NCBI RefSeq assembly: GCF_023856365.1 | Contig: NC_064541.1 | Span: forward strand, 22,236,214 to 22,300,213 | DNA: 64,000 bases | Origin: Brienomyrus brachyistius | Lineage: Eukaryota; Chordata; Actinopteri; Osteoglossiformes; Mormyridae | Direction: 5' to 3' | Shown: piece by piece, positions 35,698 to 48,010 of the stretch | Layout of the letters: every line of letters begins with the position of its first letter | Position numbering within the stretch: the stretch's first letter is position 1 | Position numbers and translations under genes: made by a program | The notes under the pieces: generated by a model | Told to the model about the DNA's origin: nothing | The model's database searches: none | Seen by the model: only the letters and a program-made list of their open reading frames with translations

Positions 35698-35767
35698 CTT
35701 TAGTTTACCTGGAATGTAGTTTGAAATGTACTGATGACGTCGCAATCTCTAAAATTTTGCTTTTTTG

Positions 35768-35774
35768 TTTTATA
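35768..35774 (-). promoter_or_regulatory. TATA-like sequence, element 2
   Basis: Same TATAAAA as in copy 1, about 71 bp upstream of the ATG at 35697. Confidence 0.3.
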
Positions 35775-36032
35775 AAAAGTTTACACCGCCAACACCAACA
35801 GTACTGTACTCTACATTTCGCATACATTGTATGTAAATGACATTTGTGGTGTTCAGATCCGCCAGACCCGGTAACAATGCAGCAAGCATTCCAATCATAC
35901 CGATCATTTACATCACGATCAACCATGAATACTCTCATGGTACATGGTACCATGGCACATTGACAGCAGTTTAAAAGTGTGACATTCCATCCTCAGAAAC
36001 GAACACGTACGTGATATTAAGGATATACTACT

Positions 36033-36237
36033 TACACTAACAAATACTAGCTCCAGAAATATTCCCGCTTAATACAAAGCCATTTTTTTGCCTTTACATT
36101 AACAAGCTTACAAATACACTAACAAATACTAGCTCCAGAAATATTCCCGCTTAATACAAAGCCATTTTTTTGCCTTTACATTAACAAGCTTACAAATACA
36201 CTAACAAAGACTATCTCCAGAAATATTCCTGCAAAAT
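36033..36237. repeat. 82-bp tandem repeat, element 2
   Basis: Counterpart of 20921-21125. Confidence 0.9.
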
Positions 36238-36633
36238 ATACTTTGCCGTCATCTCGCAAATAACCAAGGAGTTACTGTATATTGCGAGCACTTGTCTTAC
36301 ACATGTATTACCAAAGTAATTATTTCTGATGCTTTTTTCGGCACCGAAAAATGCGTTTACATGGCATTTAATAAGATTATAAAATCCGACGCTGCTCTGC
36401 CATTTATTCCGTCAAATGCAGTGCTGTGTGTACAGTTTATTCTGCGCATCCCGCTTATTTAATCTTTAGAGGTTAAAGGGGTTCTGGTGTTATTGTATAA
36501 ACTATATAAACTATTATTCTCTGCTCTACTGGTTTTTTTTTTTTCCTGCGGATTCTTGCGTTTACATGGCATTTGAGTGACCGACCATCATAATTATTGA
36601 CGGAAAAGTTAACTGTAATCAGTTTACACTTAC

Positions 36634-36762
36634 CGTAGGTAAATCTTGAAATTCACAGGAAGAAGATCGTCGTGCAGAAACTCTTTGCTTTCTTCAGCAA
36701 GTTGAAAACGCCGCCGCTCAAGCAGAAGTAGTTGCTCAGTAAATGAAATTATTGTAGGATAT
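36634..36762 (-). other. candidate 5' non-coding exon, element 2
   Basis: Donor CTACG|GTAAGTG at 36634/36633 with an acceptor at 35709, as in copy 1; the upstream limit is approximate. Confidence 0.4.
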
Positions 36763-36860
36763 CACGATCATTTATTAGCGGCGATCAAATTCCGAGGGGA
36801 ATGTCACGTCCAATCAGATTGGTGGGCGGGAGCTAGAGAATGCCGCATCGCTGATAGGTA

Positions 36861-36975
36861 GTCTACAGTCAAATTCTGCCAGACGATTGGCAGTCTACAG
36901 TCGGCTAAGCCAATCGGATGGCCAAACTGTCTACAGTCAGTCTACAGTCACCGTAGACTTTCCTCTACCGTAGAC
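36861..36975. repeat. right-end subterminal motif cluster, element 2
   Basis: GTCTACAGTC at 36861, 36893, 36929 and 36940, with two inverted ACCGTAGAC copies next to the end. Confidence 0.7.
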
Positions 36976-36981
36976 TCGACT

Positions 36982-36990
36982 CCTGCGAAT
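36982..36990 (+). other. target site duplication, right copy (element 2)
   Basis: CCTGCGAAT, followed by the rest of U1. Confidence 0.85.
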
Positions 36991-37058
36991 TCCCCAAATG
37001 TGGGAATCTCGACTGCATAATTTCTGGTAGTGGGGGACTGCGTTCGCGCTCTCCCCTG
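36982..37058 (+). pseudogene. RNU1: U1 snRNA gene split by element 2, 3' part (nt 88-164)
   Basis: Promoterless 3' part with Sm site, 3' stem and GTTT 3' box; copy of 21870-21946. Confidence 0.95.
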
Positions 37059-37580
37059 TATTTCAGGTGTTTAACGAAAGAGGAGTTCCGTTGCAAATGC
37101 GACGGAAGAGAGTCGCGTCTGACGCAAACTAGCGTGAAAAGAAATGCGCGCAGTCTGTTGCCTGCGCCAAGTGTTTGCGAGTGGTTCCTTAGGTGAACTT
37201 CATTCGAGCAAGCCTGCGGTAGGCTGAGCGCCATGTCTGATGAAGCTGCATGCATCTCCAGGTGCCTTTGTTACTGAATGGAATGCGATTGTTGGATGAG
37301 CAGGCGACAACATGAAAATGTAAGCGTGCTGAGGCTCACAGATTCATATCAAAGGGTAAACGGTCTCATTCTTCTTTCTTTGAAAAATCATTTGCTGTAT
37401 TGCGAGCAGACTGCTCCTAGGCCAAGGCTGAGCTACGAGAGCAGTCTTACCTGGCCCAGAGCCATATGCGACAGCGCAGAGGATTATGGGAGTTAATCCG
37501 GCCCCACCTTAACTTTCCCACTGCGACTCAGAGTAGGCAGGCGAGTAGCACAACAGGGTCACATGACCCTCATCCAACTC

Positions 37581-37744
37581 ATACTTACCTGGCAGGGGAG
37601 ATACCATGATCACGAAGGTGGTTCACCCAGGGCGAGGCATAGCCATTGCACTGCGGCTGTGCTGACCCCTGCGAATTCCCCAAATGTGGGAATCTCGACT
37701 GCATAATTTCTGGTAGTGGGGGACTGCGTTCGCGCTCTCCCCTG
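37581..37744 (+). ncRNA. RNU1: U1 snRNA gene
   Basis: Consensus U1. GTGTTTCAGGTATTT flank as at 22469, plus private GCGACAGAAG near 37790. Confidence 0.96.
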
Positions 37745-38266
37745 TGTTTCAGGTATTTAACGAAAGAGGAGTTCCGTTGCAAATGCGACAGAAGAGAGTC
37801 GCATCTGACGCAAACTAGCGTGAAAAGAAATGCGCGCAGTCTGTTGCCTGCGCCAAGTGTTTGCGAGTGGTTCCTTAGGTGAACTTCATTCGAGCAAGCC
37901 TGCGGTAGGCTGAGCGCCATGTCTGATGAAGCTGCATGCATCTCCAGGTGCCTTTGTTACTGAATGGAATGCGATTGTTGGATGAGCAGGCGACAACATG
38001 AAAATGTAAGCGTGCTGAGGCTCACAGATTCATATCAAAGGGTAAACGGTCTCATTCTTCTTTCTTTGAAAAATCATTTGCTGTATTGCGAGCAGACTGC
38101 TCCTAGGCCAAGGCTGAGCTACGAGAGCAGTCTTACCTGGCCCAGAGCCATATGCGACAGCGCAGAGGATTATGGGAGTTAATCCGGCCCCACCTTAACT
38201 TTCCCACTGCGACTCAGAGTAGGCAGGCGAGTAGCACAACAGGGTCACATGACCCTCATCCAACTC

Positions 38267-38430
38267 ATACTTACCTGGCAGGGGAGATACCATGATCACG
38301 AAGGTGGTTCACCCAGGGCGAGGCATAGCCATTGCACTGCGGCTGTGCTGACCCCTGCGAATTCCCCAAATGTGGGAATCTCGACTGCATAATTTCTGGT
38401 AGTGGGGGACTGCGTTCGCGCTCTCCCCTG
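38267..38430 (+). ncRNA. RNU1: U1 snRNA gene
   Basis: Consensus U1; GATGAGGCTG spacer near 38615 matches 23155. Confidence 0.96.
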
Positions 38431-38952
38431 TATTTCAGGTGTTTAACGAAAGAGGAGTTCCGTTGCAAATGCGACGGAAGAGAGTCGCATCTGACGCAAA
38501 CTAGCGTGAAAAGAAATGCGCGCAGTCTGTTGCCTGCGCCAAGTGTTTGCGAGTGGTTCCTTAGGTGAACTTCATTCGAGCAAGCCTGCGGTAGGCTGAG
38601 CGCCATGTCTGATGAGGCTGCATGCATCTCCAGGTGCCTTTGTTACTGAATGGAATGCGATTGTTGGATGAGCAGGCGACAACATGAAAATGTAAGCGTG
38701 CTGAGGCTCACAGATTCATATCAAAGGGTAAACGGTCTCATTCTTCTTTCTTTGAAAAATCATTTGCTGTATTGCGAGCAGACTGCTCCTAGGCCAAGGC
38801 TGAGCTACGAGAGCAGTCTTACCTGGCCCAGAGCCATATGCGACAGCGCAGAGGATTATGGGAGTTAATCCGGCCCCACCTTAACTTTCCCACTGCGACT
38901 CAGAGTAGGCAGGCGAGTAGCACAACAGGGTCACATGACCCTCATCCAACTC

Positions 38953-39116
38953 ATACTTACCTGGCAGGGGAGATACCATGATCACGAAGGTGGTTCACCC
39001 AGGGCGAGGCATAGCCATTGCACTGCGGCTGTGCTGACCCCTGCGAATTCCCCAAATGTGGGAATCTCGACTGCATAATTTCTGGTAGTGGGGGACTGCG
39101 TTCGCGCTCTCCCCTG
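38953..39116 (+). ncRNA. RNU1: U1 snRNA gene
   Basis: Consensus U1; here the match to the first duplicated segment is lost. Confidence 0.96.
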
Positions 39117-39638
39117 TATTTCAGGTGTTTAACGAAAGAGGAGTTCCGTTGCAAATGCGACGGAAGAGAGTCGCATCTGACGCAAACTAGCGTGAAAAGA
39201 AATGCGCGCAGTCTGTTGCCTGCGCCAAGTGTTTGCGAGTGGTTCCTTAGGTGAACTTCATTCGAGCAAGCCTGCGGTAGGCTGAGCGCCATGTCTGATG
39301 AAGCTGCATGCATCTCCAGGTGCCTTTGTTACTGAATGGAATGCGATTGTTGGATGAGCAGGCGACAACATGAAAATGTAAGCGTGCTGAGGCTCACAGA
39401 TTCATATCAAAGGGTAAACGGTCTCATTCTTCTTTCTTTGAAAAATCATTTGCTGTATTGCGAGCAGACTGCTCCTAGGCCAAGGCTGAGCTACGAGAGC
39501 AGTCTTACCTGGCCCAGAGCCATATGCGACAGCGCAGAGGATTATGGGAGTTAATCCGGCCCCACCTTAACTTTCCCACTGCGACTCAGAGTAGGCAGGC
39601 GAGTAGCACAACAGGGTCACATGACCCTCATCCAACTC

Positions 39639-39802
39639 ATACTTACCTGGCAGGGGAGATACCATGATCACGAAGGTGGTTCACCCAGGGCGAGGCATAG
39701 CCATTGCACTGCGGCTGTGCTGACCCCTGCGAATTCCCCAAATGTGGGAATCTCGACTGCATAATTTCTGGTAGTGGGGGACTGCGTTCGCGCTCTCCCC
39801 TG
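39639..39802 (+). ncRNA. RNU1: U1 snRNA gene
   Basis: Consensus U1, ATTT-type 3' box. Confidence 0.96.
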
Positions 39803-40324
39803 TATTTCAGGTATTTAACGAAAGAGGAGTTCCGTTGCAAATGCGACGGAAGAGAGTCGCATCTGACGCAAACTAGCGTGAAAAGAAATGCGCGCAGTCT
39901 GTTGCCTGCGCCAAGTGTTTGCGAGTGGTTCCTTAGGTGAACTTCATTCGAGCAAGCCTGCGGTAGGCTGAGCGCCATGTCTGATGAAGCTGCATGCATC
40001 TCCAGGTGCCTTTGTTACTGAATGGAATGCGATTGTTGGATGAGCAGGCGACAACATGAAAATGTAAGCGTGCTGAGGCTCACAGATTCATATCAAAGGG
40101 TAAACGGTCTCATTCTTCTTTCTTTGAAAAATCATTTGCTGTATTGCGAGCAGACTGCTCCTAGGCCAAGGCTGAGCTACGAGAGCAGTCTTACCTGGCC
40201 CAGAGCCATATGCGACAGCGCAGAGGATTATGGGAGTTAATCCGGCCCCACCTTAACTTTCCCACTGCGACTCAGAGTAGGCAGGCGAGTAGCACAACAG
40301 GGTCACATGACCCTCATCCAACTC

Positions 40325-40488
40325 ATACTTACCTGGCAGGGGAGATACCATGATCACGAAGGTGGTTCACCCAGGGCGAGGCATAGCCATTGCACTGCGG
40401 CTGTGCTGACCCCTGCGAATTCTCCAAATGTGGGAATCTCGACTGCATAATTTCTGGTAGTGGGGGACTGCGTTCGTGCTCTCCCCTG
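40325..40488 (+). ncRNA. RNU1: U1 snRNA gene (C99U, C153U)
   Basis: Two changes: C99U in stem-loop 3, and C153U in the TTCGCG part of the 3' stem-loop. ATTT-type 3' box. Confidence 0.95.
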
Positions 40489-41010
40489 TATTTCAGGTAT
40501 TTAACGAAAGAGGAGTTCCGTTGCAAATGCGACGGAAGAGAGTCGCATCTGACGCAAACTAGCGTGAAAAGAAATGCGCGCAGTCTGTTGCCTGCGCCAA
40601 GTGTTTGCGAGTGGTTCCTTAGGTGAACTTCATTCGAGCAAGCCTGCGGTAGGCTGAGCGCCATGTCTGATGAAGCTGCATGCATCTCCAGGTGCCTTTG
40701 TTACTGAATGGAATGCGGTTGTTGGATGAGCAGGCGACAACATGAAAATGTAAGCGTGCTGAGGCTCACAGATTCATATCAAAGGGTAAACGGTCTCATT
40801 CTTCTTTCTTTGAAAAATCATTTGCTGTATTGCGAGCAGACTGCTCCTAGGCCAAGGCTGAGCTACGAGAGCAGTCTTACCTGGCCCAGAGCCATATGCG
40901 ACAGCGCAGAGGATTATGGGAGTTAATCCGGCCCCACCTTAACTTTCCCACTGCGACTCAGAGTAGGCAGGCGAGTAGCACAACAGGGTCACATGACCCT
41001 CATCCAACTC

Positions 41011-41174
41011 ATACTTACCTGGCAGGGGAGATACCATGATCACGAAGGTGGTTCACCCAGGGCGAGGCATAGCCATTGCACTGCGGCTGTGCTGACGCCT
41101 GCGAATTCCCCAAATGTGGGAATCTCGACTGCATAATTTCTGGTAGTGGGGGACTGCGTTCGCGCTCTCCCCTG
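41011..41174 (+). ncRNA. RNU1: U1 snRNA gene (C87G)
   Basis: C87G in the base of stem-loop 2, one base outside the transposon target. The upstream region has ATGCGGTTG near 40717. Confidence 0.95.
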
Positions 41175-41696
41175 TATTTCAGGTGTTTAACGAAAGAGGA
41201 GTTCCGTTGCAAATGCGACGGAAGAGAGTCGCATCTGACGCAAACTAGCGTGAAAAGAAATGCGCGCAGTCTGTTGCCTGCGCCAAGTGTTTGCGAGTGG
41301 TTCCTTAGGTGAACTTCATTCGAGCAAGCCTGCGGTAGGCTGAGCGCCATGTCTGATGAAGCTGCATGCATCTCCAGGTGCCTTTGTTACTGAATGGAAT
41401 GCGATTGTTGGATGAGCAGGCGACAACATGAAAATGTAAGCGTGCTGAGGCTCACAGATTCATATCAAAGGGTAAACGGTCTCATTCTTCTTTCTTTGAA
41501 AAATCATTTGCTGTATTGCGAGCAGACTGCTCCTAGGCCAAGGCTGAGCTACGAGAGCAGTCTTACCTGGCCCAGAGCCATATGCGACAGCGCAGAGGAT
41601 TATGGGAGTTAATCCGGCCCCACCTTAACTTTCCCACTGCGACTCAGAGTAGGCAGGCGAGTAGCACAACAGGGTCACATGACCCTCATCCAACTC

Positions 41697-41860
41697 ATAC
41701 TTACCTGGCAGGGGAGATACCATGATCACGAAGGTGGTTCACCCAGGGCGAGGCATAGCCATTGCACTGCGGCTGTGCTGACCCCTGCGAATTCCCCAAA
41801 TGTGGGAATCTCGACTGCATAATTTCTGGTAGTGGGGGACTGCGTTCGCGCTCTCCCCTG
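41697..41860 (+). ncRNA. RNU1: U1 snRNA gene
   Basis: Consensus U1, ATTT-type 3' box. Confidence 0.96.
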
Positions 41861-42382
41861 TATTTCAGGTATTTAACGAAAGAGGAGTTCCGTTGCAAAT
41901 GCGACGGAAGAGAGTCGCATCTGACGCAAACTAGCGTGAAAAGAAATGCGCGCAGTCTGTTGCCTGCGCCAAGTGTTTGCGAGTGGTTCCTTAGGTGAAC
42001 TTCATTCGAGCAAGCCTGCGGTAGGCTGAGCGCCATGTCTGATGAAGCTGCATGCATCTCCAGGTGCCTTTGTTACTGAATGGAATGCGATTGTTGGATG
42101 AGCAGGCGACAACATGAAAATGTAAGCGTGCTGAGGCTCACAGATTCATATCAAAGGGTAAACGGTCTCATTCTTCTTTCTTTGAAAAATCATTTGCTGT
42201 ATTGCGAGCAGACTGCTCCTAGGCCAAGGCTGAGCTACGAGAGCAGTCTTACCTGGCCCAGAGCCATATGCGACAGCGCAGAGGATTATGGGAGTTAATC
42301 CGGCCCCACCTTAACTTTCCCACTGCGACTCAGAGTAGGCAGGCGAGTAGCACAACAGGGTCACATGACCCTCATCCAACTC

Positions 42383-42546
42383 ATACTTACCTGGCAGGGG
42401 AGATACCATGATCACGAAGGTGGTTCACCCAGGGCGAGGCATAGCCATTGCACTGCGGCTGTGCTGACCCCTGCGAATTCCCCAAATGTGGGAATCTCGA
42501 CTGCATAATTTCTGGTAGTGGGGGACTGCGTTCGCGCTCTCCCCTG
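42383..42546 (+). ncRNA. RNU1: U1 snRNA gene
   Basis: Consensus U1; its spacer breaks off at 42830 into the first deleted unit. Confidence 0.96.
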
Positions 42547-42837
42547 TATTTCAGGTGTTTAACGAAAGAGGAGTTCCGTTGCAAATGCGACGGAAGAGAG
42601 TCGCATCTGACGCAAACTAGCGTGAAAAGAAATGCGCGCAGTCTGTTGCCTGCGCCAAGTGTTTGCGAGTGGTTCCTTAGGTGAACTTCATTCGAGCAAG
42701 CCTGCGGTAGGCTGAGCGCCATGTCTGATGAAGCTGCATGCATCTCCAGGTGCCTTTGTTACTGAATGGAATGCGATTGTTGGATGAGCAGGCGACAACA
42801 TGAAAATGTAAGCGTGCTGAGGCTCACAGACTCACAG

Positions 42838-42877
42838 AATTTCTGGTAGTGGGGGACTGCGTTCGCGCTCTCCCCTG
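42838..42877 (+). pseudogene. RNU1: truncated U1 remnant A (nt 125-164)
   Basis: A deletion removes 362 bp (spacer 3' part, promoter and U1 nt 1-124), and 7 bp (CTCACAG) is inserted that duplicates the adjoining CTCACAG. Only the Sm site and 3' stem remain, followed by an ATTT-type 3' box. The unit is 331 bp long. Not expected to be transcribed as U1. Confidence 0.95.
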
Positions 42878-43399
42878 TATTTCAGGTATTTAACGAAAGA
42901 GGAGTTCCGTTGCAAATGCGACGGAAGAGAGTCGCATCTGACGCAAACTAGCGTGAAAAGAAATGCGCGCAGTCTGTTGCCTGCGCCAAGTGTTTGCGAG
43001 TGGTTCCTTAGGTGAACTTCATTCGAGCAAGCCTGCGGTAGGCTGAGCGCCATGTCTGATGAAGCTGCATGCATCTCCAGGTGCCTTTGTTACTGAATGG
43101 AATGCGATTGTTGGATGAGCAGGCGACAACATGAAAATGTAAGCGTGCTGAGGCTCACAGATTCATATCAAAGGGTAAACGGTCTCATTCTTCTTTCTTT
43201 GAAAAATCATTTGCTGTATTGCGAGCAGACTGCTCCTAGGCCAAGGCTGAGCTACGAGAGCAGTCTTACCTGGCCCAGAGCCATATGCGACAGCGCAGAG
43301 GATTATGGGAGTTAATCCGGCCCCACCTTAACTTTCCCACTGCGACTCAGAGTAGGCAGGCGAGTAGCACAACAGGGTCACATGACCCTCATCCAACTC

Positions 43400-43563
43400 A
43401 TACTTACCTGGCAGGGGAGATACCATGATCACGAAGGTGGTTCACCCAGGGCGAGGCATAGCCATTGCACTGTGGCTGTGCTGACCCCTGCGAATTCCCC
43501 AAATGTGGGAATCTCGACTGCATAATTTCTGGTAGTGGGGGACTGCGTTCGCGCTCTCCCCTG
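43400..43563 (+). ncRNA. RNU1: U1 snRNA gene (C74U)
   Basis: C74U. Spacer has GAGGAGCTCC (shared with 46475) and private ACGAGCG and GCGTGCAG. Confidence 0.95.
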
Positions 43564-44085
43564 TATTTCAGGTGTTTAACGAAAGAGGAGCTCCGTTGCA
43601 AATGCGACGGAAGAGAGTCGCATCTGACGCAAACGAGCGTGAAAAGAAATGCGTGCAGTCTGTTGCCTGCGCCAAGTGTTTGCGAGTGGTTCCTTAGGTG
43701 AACTTCATTCGAGCAAGCCTGCGGTAGGCTGAGCGCCATGTCTGATGAGGCTGCATGCATCTCCAGGTGCCTTTGTTACTGAATGGAATGCGATTGTTGG
43801 ATGAGCAGGCGACAACATGAAAATGTAAGCGTGCTGAGGCTCACAGATTCATATCAAAGGGTAAACGGTCTCATTCTTCTTTCTTTGAAAAATCATTTGC
43901 TGTATTGCGAGCAGACTGCTCCTAGGCCAAGGCTGAGCTACGAGAGCAGTCTTACCTGGCCCAGAGCCATATGCGACAGCGCAGAGGATTATGGGAGTTA
44001 ATCCGGCCCCACCTTAACTTTCCCACTGCGACTCAGAGTAGGCAGGCGAGTAGCACAACAGGGTCACATGACCCTCATCCAACTC

Positions 44086-44249
44086 ATACTTACCTGGCAG
44101 GGGAGATACCATGATCACGAAGGTGGTTCACCCAGGGCGAGGCATAGCCATTTCACTGCGGCTGTGCTGACCCCTGCGAATTCCCCAAATGTGGGAATCT
44201 CGACTGCATAATTTCTGGTAGTGGGGGACTGCGTTCGCGCTCTCCCCTG
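44086..44249 (+). ncRNA. RNU1: U1 snRNA gene (G68U)
   Basis: G68U makes the U1A loop AUUUCAC; identical change at 47161. Confidence 0.95.
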
Positions 44250-44771
44250 TATTTCAGGTGTTTAACGAAAGAGGAGTTCCGTTGCAAATGCGACGGAAGA
44301 GAGTCGCATCTGACGCAAACTAGCGTGAAAAGAAATGCGCGCAGTCTGTTGCCTGCGCCAAGTGTTTGCGAGTGGTTCCTTAGGTGAACTTCATTCGAGC
44401 AAGCCTGCGGTAGGCTGAGCGCCATGTCTGATGAAGCTGCATGCATCTCCAGGTGCCTTTGTTACTGAATGGAATGCGATTGTTGGATGAGCAGGCGACA
44501 ACATGAAAATGTAAGCGTGCTGAGGCTCACAGATTCATATCAAAGGGTAAACGGTCTCATTCTTCTTTCTTTGAAAAATCATTTGCTGTATTGCGAGCAG
44601 ACTGCTCCTAGGCCAAGGCTGAGCTACGAGAGCAGTCTTACCTGGCCCAGAGCCATATGCGACAGCGCAGAGGATTATGGGAGTTAATCCGGCCCCACCT
44701 TAACTTTCCCACTGCGACTCAGAGTAGGCAGGCGAGTAGCACAACAGGGTCACATGACCCTCATCCAACTC

Positions 44772-44935
44772 ATACTTACCTGGCAGGGGAGATACCATGA
44801 TCACGAAGGTGGTTCACCCAGGGCGAGGCATAGCCATTGCACTGCGGCTGTGCTGACCCCTGCGAATTCCCCAAATGTGGGAATCTCGACTGCATAATTT
44901 CTGGTAGTGGGGGACTGCGTTCGCGCTCTCCCCTG
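44772..44935 (+). ncRNA. RNU1: U1 snRNA gene
   Basis: Consensus U1 within the 3,075-bp higher-order repeat. Confidence 0.96.
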
Positions 44936-45457
44936 TATTTCAGGTGTTTAACGAAAGAGGAGTTCCGTTGCAAATGCGACGGAAGAGAGTCGCATCTGAC
45001 GCAAACTAGCGTGAAAAGAAATGCGCGCAGTCTGTTGCCTGCGCCAAGTGTTTGCGAGTGGTTCCTTAGGTGAACTTCATTCGAGCAAGCCTGCGGTAGG
45101 CTGAGCGCCATGTCTGATGAAGCTGCATGCATCTCCAGGTGCCTTTGTTACTGAATGGAATGCGATTGTTGGATGAGCAGGCGACAACATGAAAATGTAA
45201 GCGTGCTGAGGCTCACAGATTCATATCAAAGGGTAAACGGTCTCATTCTTCTTTCTTTGAAAAATCATTTGCTGTATTGCGAGCAGACTGCTCCTAGGCC
45301 AAGGCTGAGCTACGAGAGCAGTCTTACCTGGCCCAGAGCCATATGCGACAGCGCAGAGGATTATGGGAGTTAATCCGGCCCCACCTTAACTTTCCCACTG
45401 CGACTCAGAGTAGGCAGGCGAGTAGCACAACAGGGTCACATGACCCTCATCCAACTC

Positions 45458-45621
45458 ATACTTACCTGGCAGGGGAGATACCATGATCACGAAGGTGGTT
45501 CACCCAGGGCGAGGCATAGCCATTGCACTGCGGCTGTGCTGACCCCTGCGAATTCCCCAAATGTGGGAATCTCGACTGCATAATTTCTGGTAGTGGGGGA
45601 CTGCGTTCGCGCTCTCCCCTG
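45458..45621 (+). ncRNA. RNU1: U1 snRNA gene
   Basis: Consensus U1; its spacer ends in the second deleted unit. Confidence 0.96.
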
Positions 45622-45912
45622 TATTTCAGGTGTTTAACGAAAGAGGAGTTCCGTTGCAAATGCGACGGAAGAGAGTCGCATCTGACGCAAACTAGCGTGA
45701 AAAGAAATGCGCGCAGTCTGTTGCCTGCGCCAAGTGTTTGCGAGTGGTTCCTTAGGTGAACTTCATTCGAGCAAGCCTGCGGTAGGCTGAGCGCCATGTC
45801 TGATGAAGCTGCATGCATCTCCAGGTGCCTTTGTTACTGAATGGAATGCGATTGTTGGATGAGCAGGCGACAACATGAAAATGTAAGCGTGCTGAGGCTC
45901 ACAGACTCACAG

Positions 45913-45952
45913 AATTTCTGGTAGTGGGGGACTGCGTTCGCGCTCTCCCCTG
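45913..45952 (+). pseudogene. RNU1: truncated U1 remnant B (nt 125-164)
   Basis: Same junction as remnant A, 3,075 bp downstream. Private GAGTCACATC in the following spacer. Confidence 0.95.
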
Positions 45953-46474
45953 TATTTCAGGTATTTAACGAAAGAGGAGTTCCGTTGCAAATGCGACGGA
46001 AGAGAGTCACATCTGACGCAAACTAGCGTGAAAAGAAATGCGCGCAGTCTGTTGCCTGCGCCAAGTGTTTGCGAGTGGTTCCTTAGGTGAACTTCATTCG
46101 AGCAAGCCTGCGGTAGGCTGAGCGCCATGTCTGATGAAGCTGCATGCATCTCCAGGTGCCTTTGTTACTGAATGGAATGCGATTGTTGGATGAGCAGGCG
46201 ACAACATGAAAATGTAAGCGTGCTGAGGCTCACAGATTCATATCAAAGGGTAAACGGTCTCATTCTTCTTTCTTTGAAAAATCATTTGCTGTATTGCGAG
46301 CAGACTGCTCCTAGGCCAAGGCTGAGCTACGAGAGCAGTCTTACCTGGCCCAGAGCCATATGCGACAGCGCAGAGGATTATGGGAGTTAATCCGGCCCCA
46401 CCTTAACTTTCCCACTGCGACTCAGAGTAGGCAGGCGAGTAGCACAACAGGGTCACATGACCCTCATCCAACTC

Positions 46475-46638
46475 ATACTTACCTGGCAGGGGAGATACCA
46501 TGATCACGAAGGTGGTTCACCCAGGGCGAGGCATAGCCATTGCACTGTGGCTGTGCTGACCCCTGCGAATTCCCCAAATGTGGGAATCTCGACTGCATAA
46601 TTTCTGGTAGTGGGGGACTGCGTTCGCGCTCTCCCCTG
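46475..46638 (+). ncRNA. RNU1: U1 snRNA gene (C74U)
   Basis: C74U and GAGGAGCTCC as at 43400, without that unit's private changes. Confidence 0.95.
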
Positions 46639-47160
46639 TATTTCAGGTGTTTAACGAAAGAGGAGCTCCGTTGCAAATGCGACGGAAGAGAGTCGCATCT
46701 GACGCAAACTAGCGTGAAAAGAAATGCGCGCAGTCTGTTGCCTGCGCCAAGTGTTTGCGAGTGGTTCCTTAGGTGAACTTCATTCGAGCAAGCCTGCGGT
46801 AGGCTGAGCGCCATGTCTGATGAGGCTGCATGCATCTCCAGGTGCCTTTGTTACTGAATGGAATGCGATTGTTGGATGAGCAGGCGACAACATGAAAATG
46901 TAAGCGTGCTGAGGCTCACAGATTCATATCAAAGGGTAAACGGTCTCATTCTTCTTTCTTTGAAAAATCATTTGCTGTATTGCGAGCAGACTGCTCCTAG
47001 GCCAAGGCTGAGCTACGAGAGCAGTCTTACCTGGCCCAGAGCCATATGCGACAGCGCAGAGGATTATGGGAGTTAATCCGGCCCCACCTTAACTTTCCCA
47101 CTGCGACTCAGAGTAGGCAGGCGAGTAGCACAACAGGGTCACATGACCCTCATCCAACTC

Positions 47161-47324
47161 ATACTTACCTGGCAGGGGAGATACCATGATCACGAAGGTG
47201 GTTCACCCAGGGCGAGGCATAGCCATTTCACTGCGGCTGTGCTGACCCCTGCGAATTCCCCAAATGTGGGAATCTCGACTGCATAATTTCTGGTAGTGGG
47301 GGACTGCGTTCGCGCTCTCCCCTG
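47161..47324 (+). ncRNA. RNU1: U1 snRNA gene (G68U)
   Basis: U1A-loop change G68U, paralogue of 44086. Confidence 0.95.
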
Positions 47325-47846
47325 TATTTCAGGTGTTTAACGAAAGAGGAGTTCCGTTGCAAATGCGACGGAAGAGAGTCGCATCTGACGCAAACTAGCG
47401 TGAAAAGAAATGCGCGCAGTCTGTTGCCTGCGCCAAGTGTTTGCGAGTGGTTCCTTAGGTGAACTTCATTCGAGCAAGCCTGCGGTAGGCTGAGCGCCAT
47501 GTCTGATGAAGCTGCATGCATCTCCAGGTGCCTTTGTTACTGAATGGAATGCGATTGTTGGATGAGCAGGCGACAACATGAAAATGTAAGCGTGCTGAGG
47601 CTCACAGATTCATATCAAAGGGTAAACGGTCTCATTCTTCTTTCTTTGAAAAATCATTTGCTGTATTGCGAGCAGACTGCTCCTAGGCCAAGGCTGAGCT
47701 ACGAGAGCAGTCTTACCTGGCCCAGAGCCATATGCGACAGCGCAGAGGATTATGGGAGTTAATCCGGCCCCACCTTAACTTTCCCACTGCGACTCAGAGT
47801 AGGCAGGCGAGTAGCACAACAGGGTCACATGACCCTCATCCAACTC

Positions 47847-48010
47847 ATACTTACCTGGCAGGGGAGATACTATGATCACGAAGGTGGTTCACCCAGGGCG
47901 AGGCATAGCCATTGCACTGCGGCTGTGCTGACCCCTGCGAATTCCCCAAATGTGGGAATCTCGACTGCATAATTTCTGGTAGTGGGGGACTGCGTTCGCG
48001 CTCTCCCCTG
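47847..48010 (+). ncRNA. RNU1: U1 snRNA gene (C25U)
   Basis: C25U in stem-loop 1. With its GATGAGGCTG spacer, it may be the extra unit in the 3,761-bp repeat. Confidence 0.95.

Larger units (their letters stand above)
28053..36981 (-). mobile_element. Dada-superfamily DNA transposon in U1, copy 2 (8,929 bp)
   Basis: Nearly identical to copy 1. By eye the differences are a base change near 28852, four extra bases in the AT microsatellite, one coding change near 33462, a short indel in an intron near 34790, and the absence of two single bases inside exon 2. Neighbouring U1 units carry the same private variants as those beside copy 1, so this element arose by duplication of the array segment. 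Its transposase gene reads open throughout, so it is the better candidate for an active source. Confidence 0.88.
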
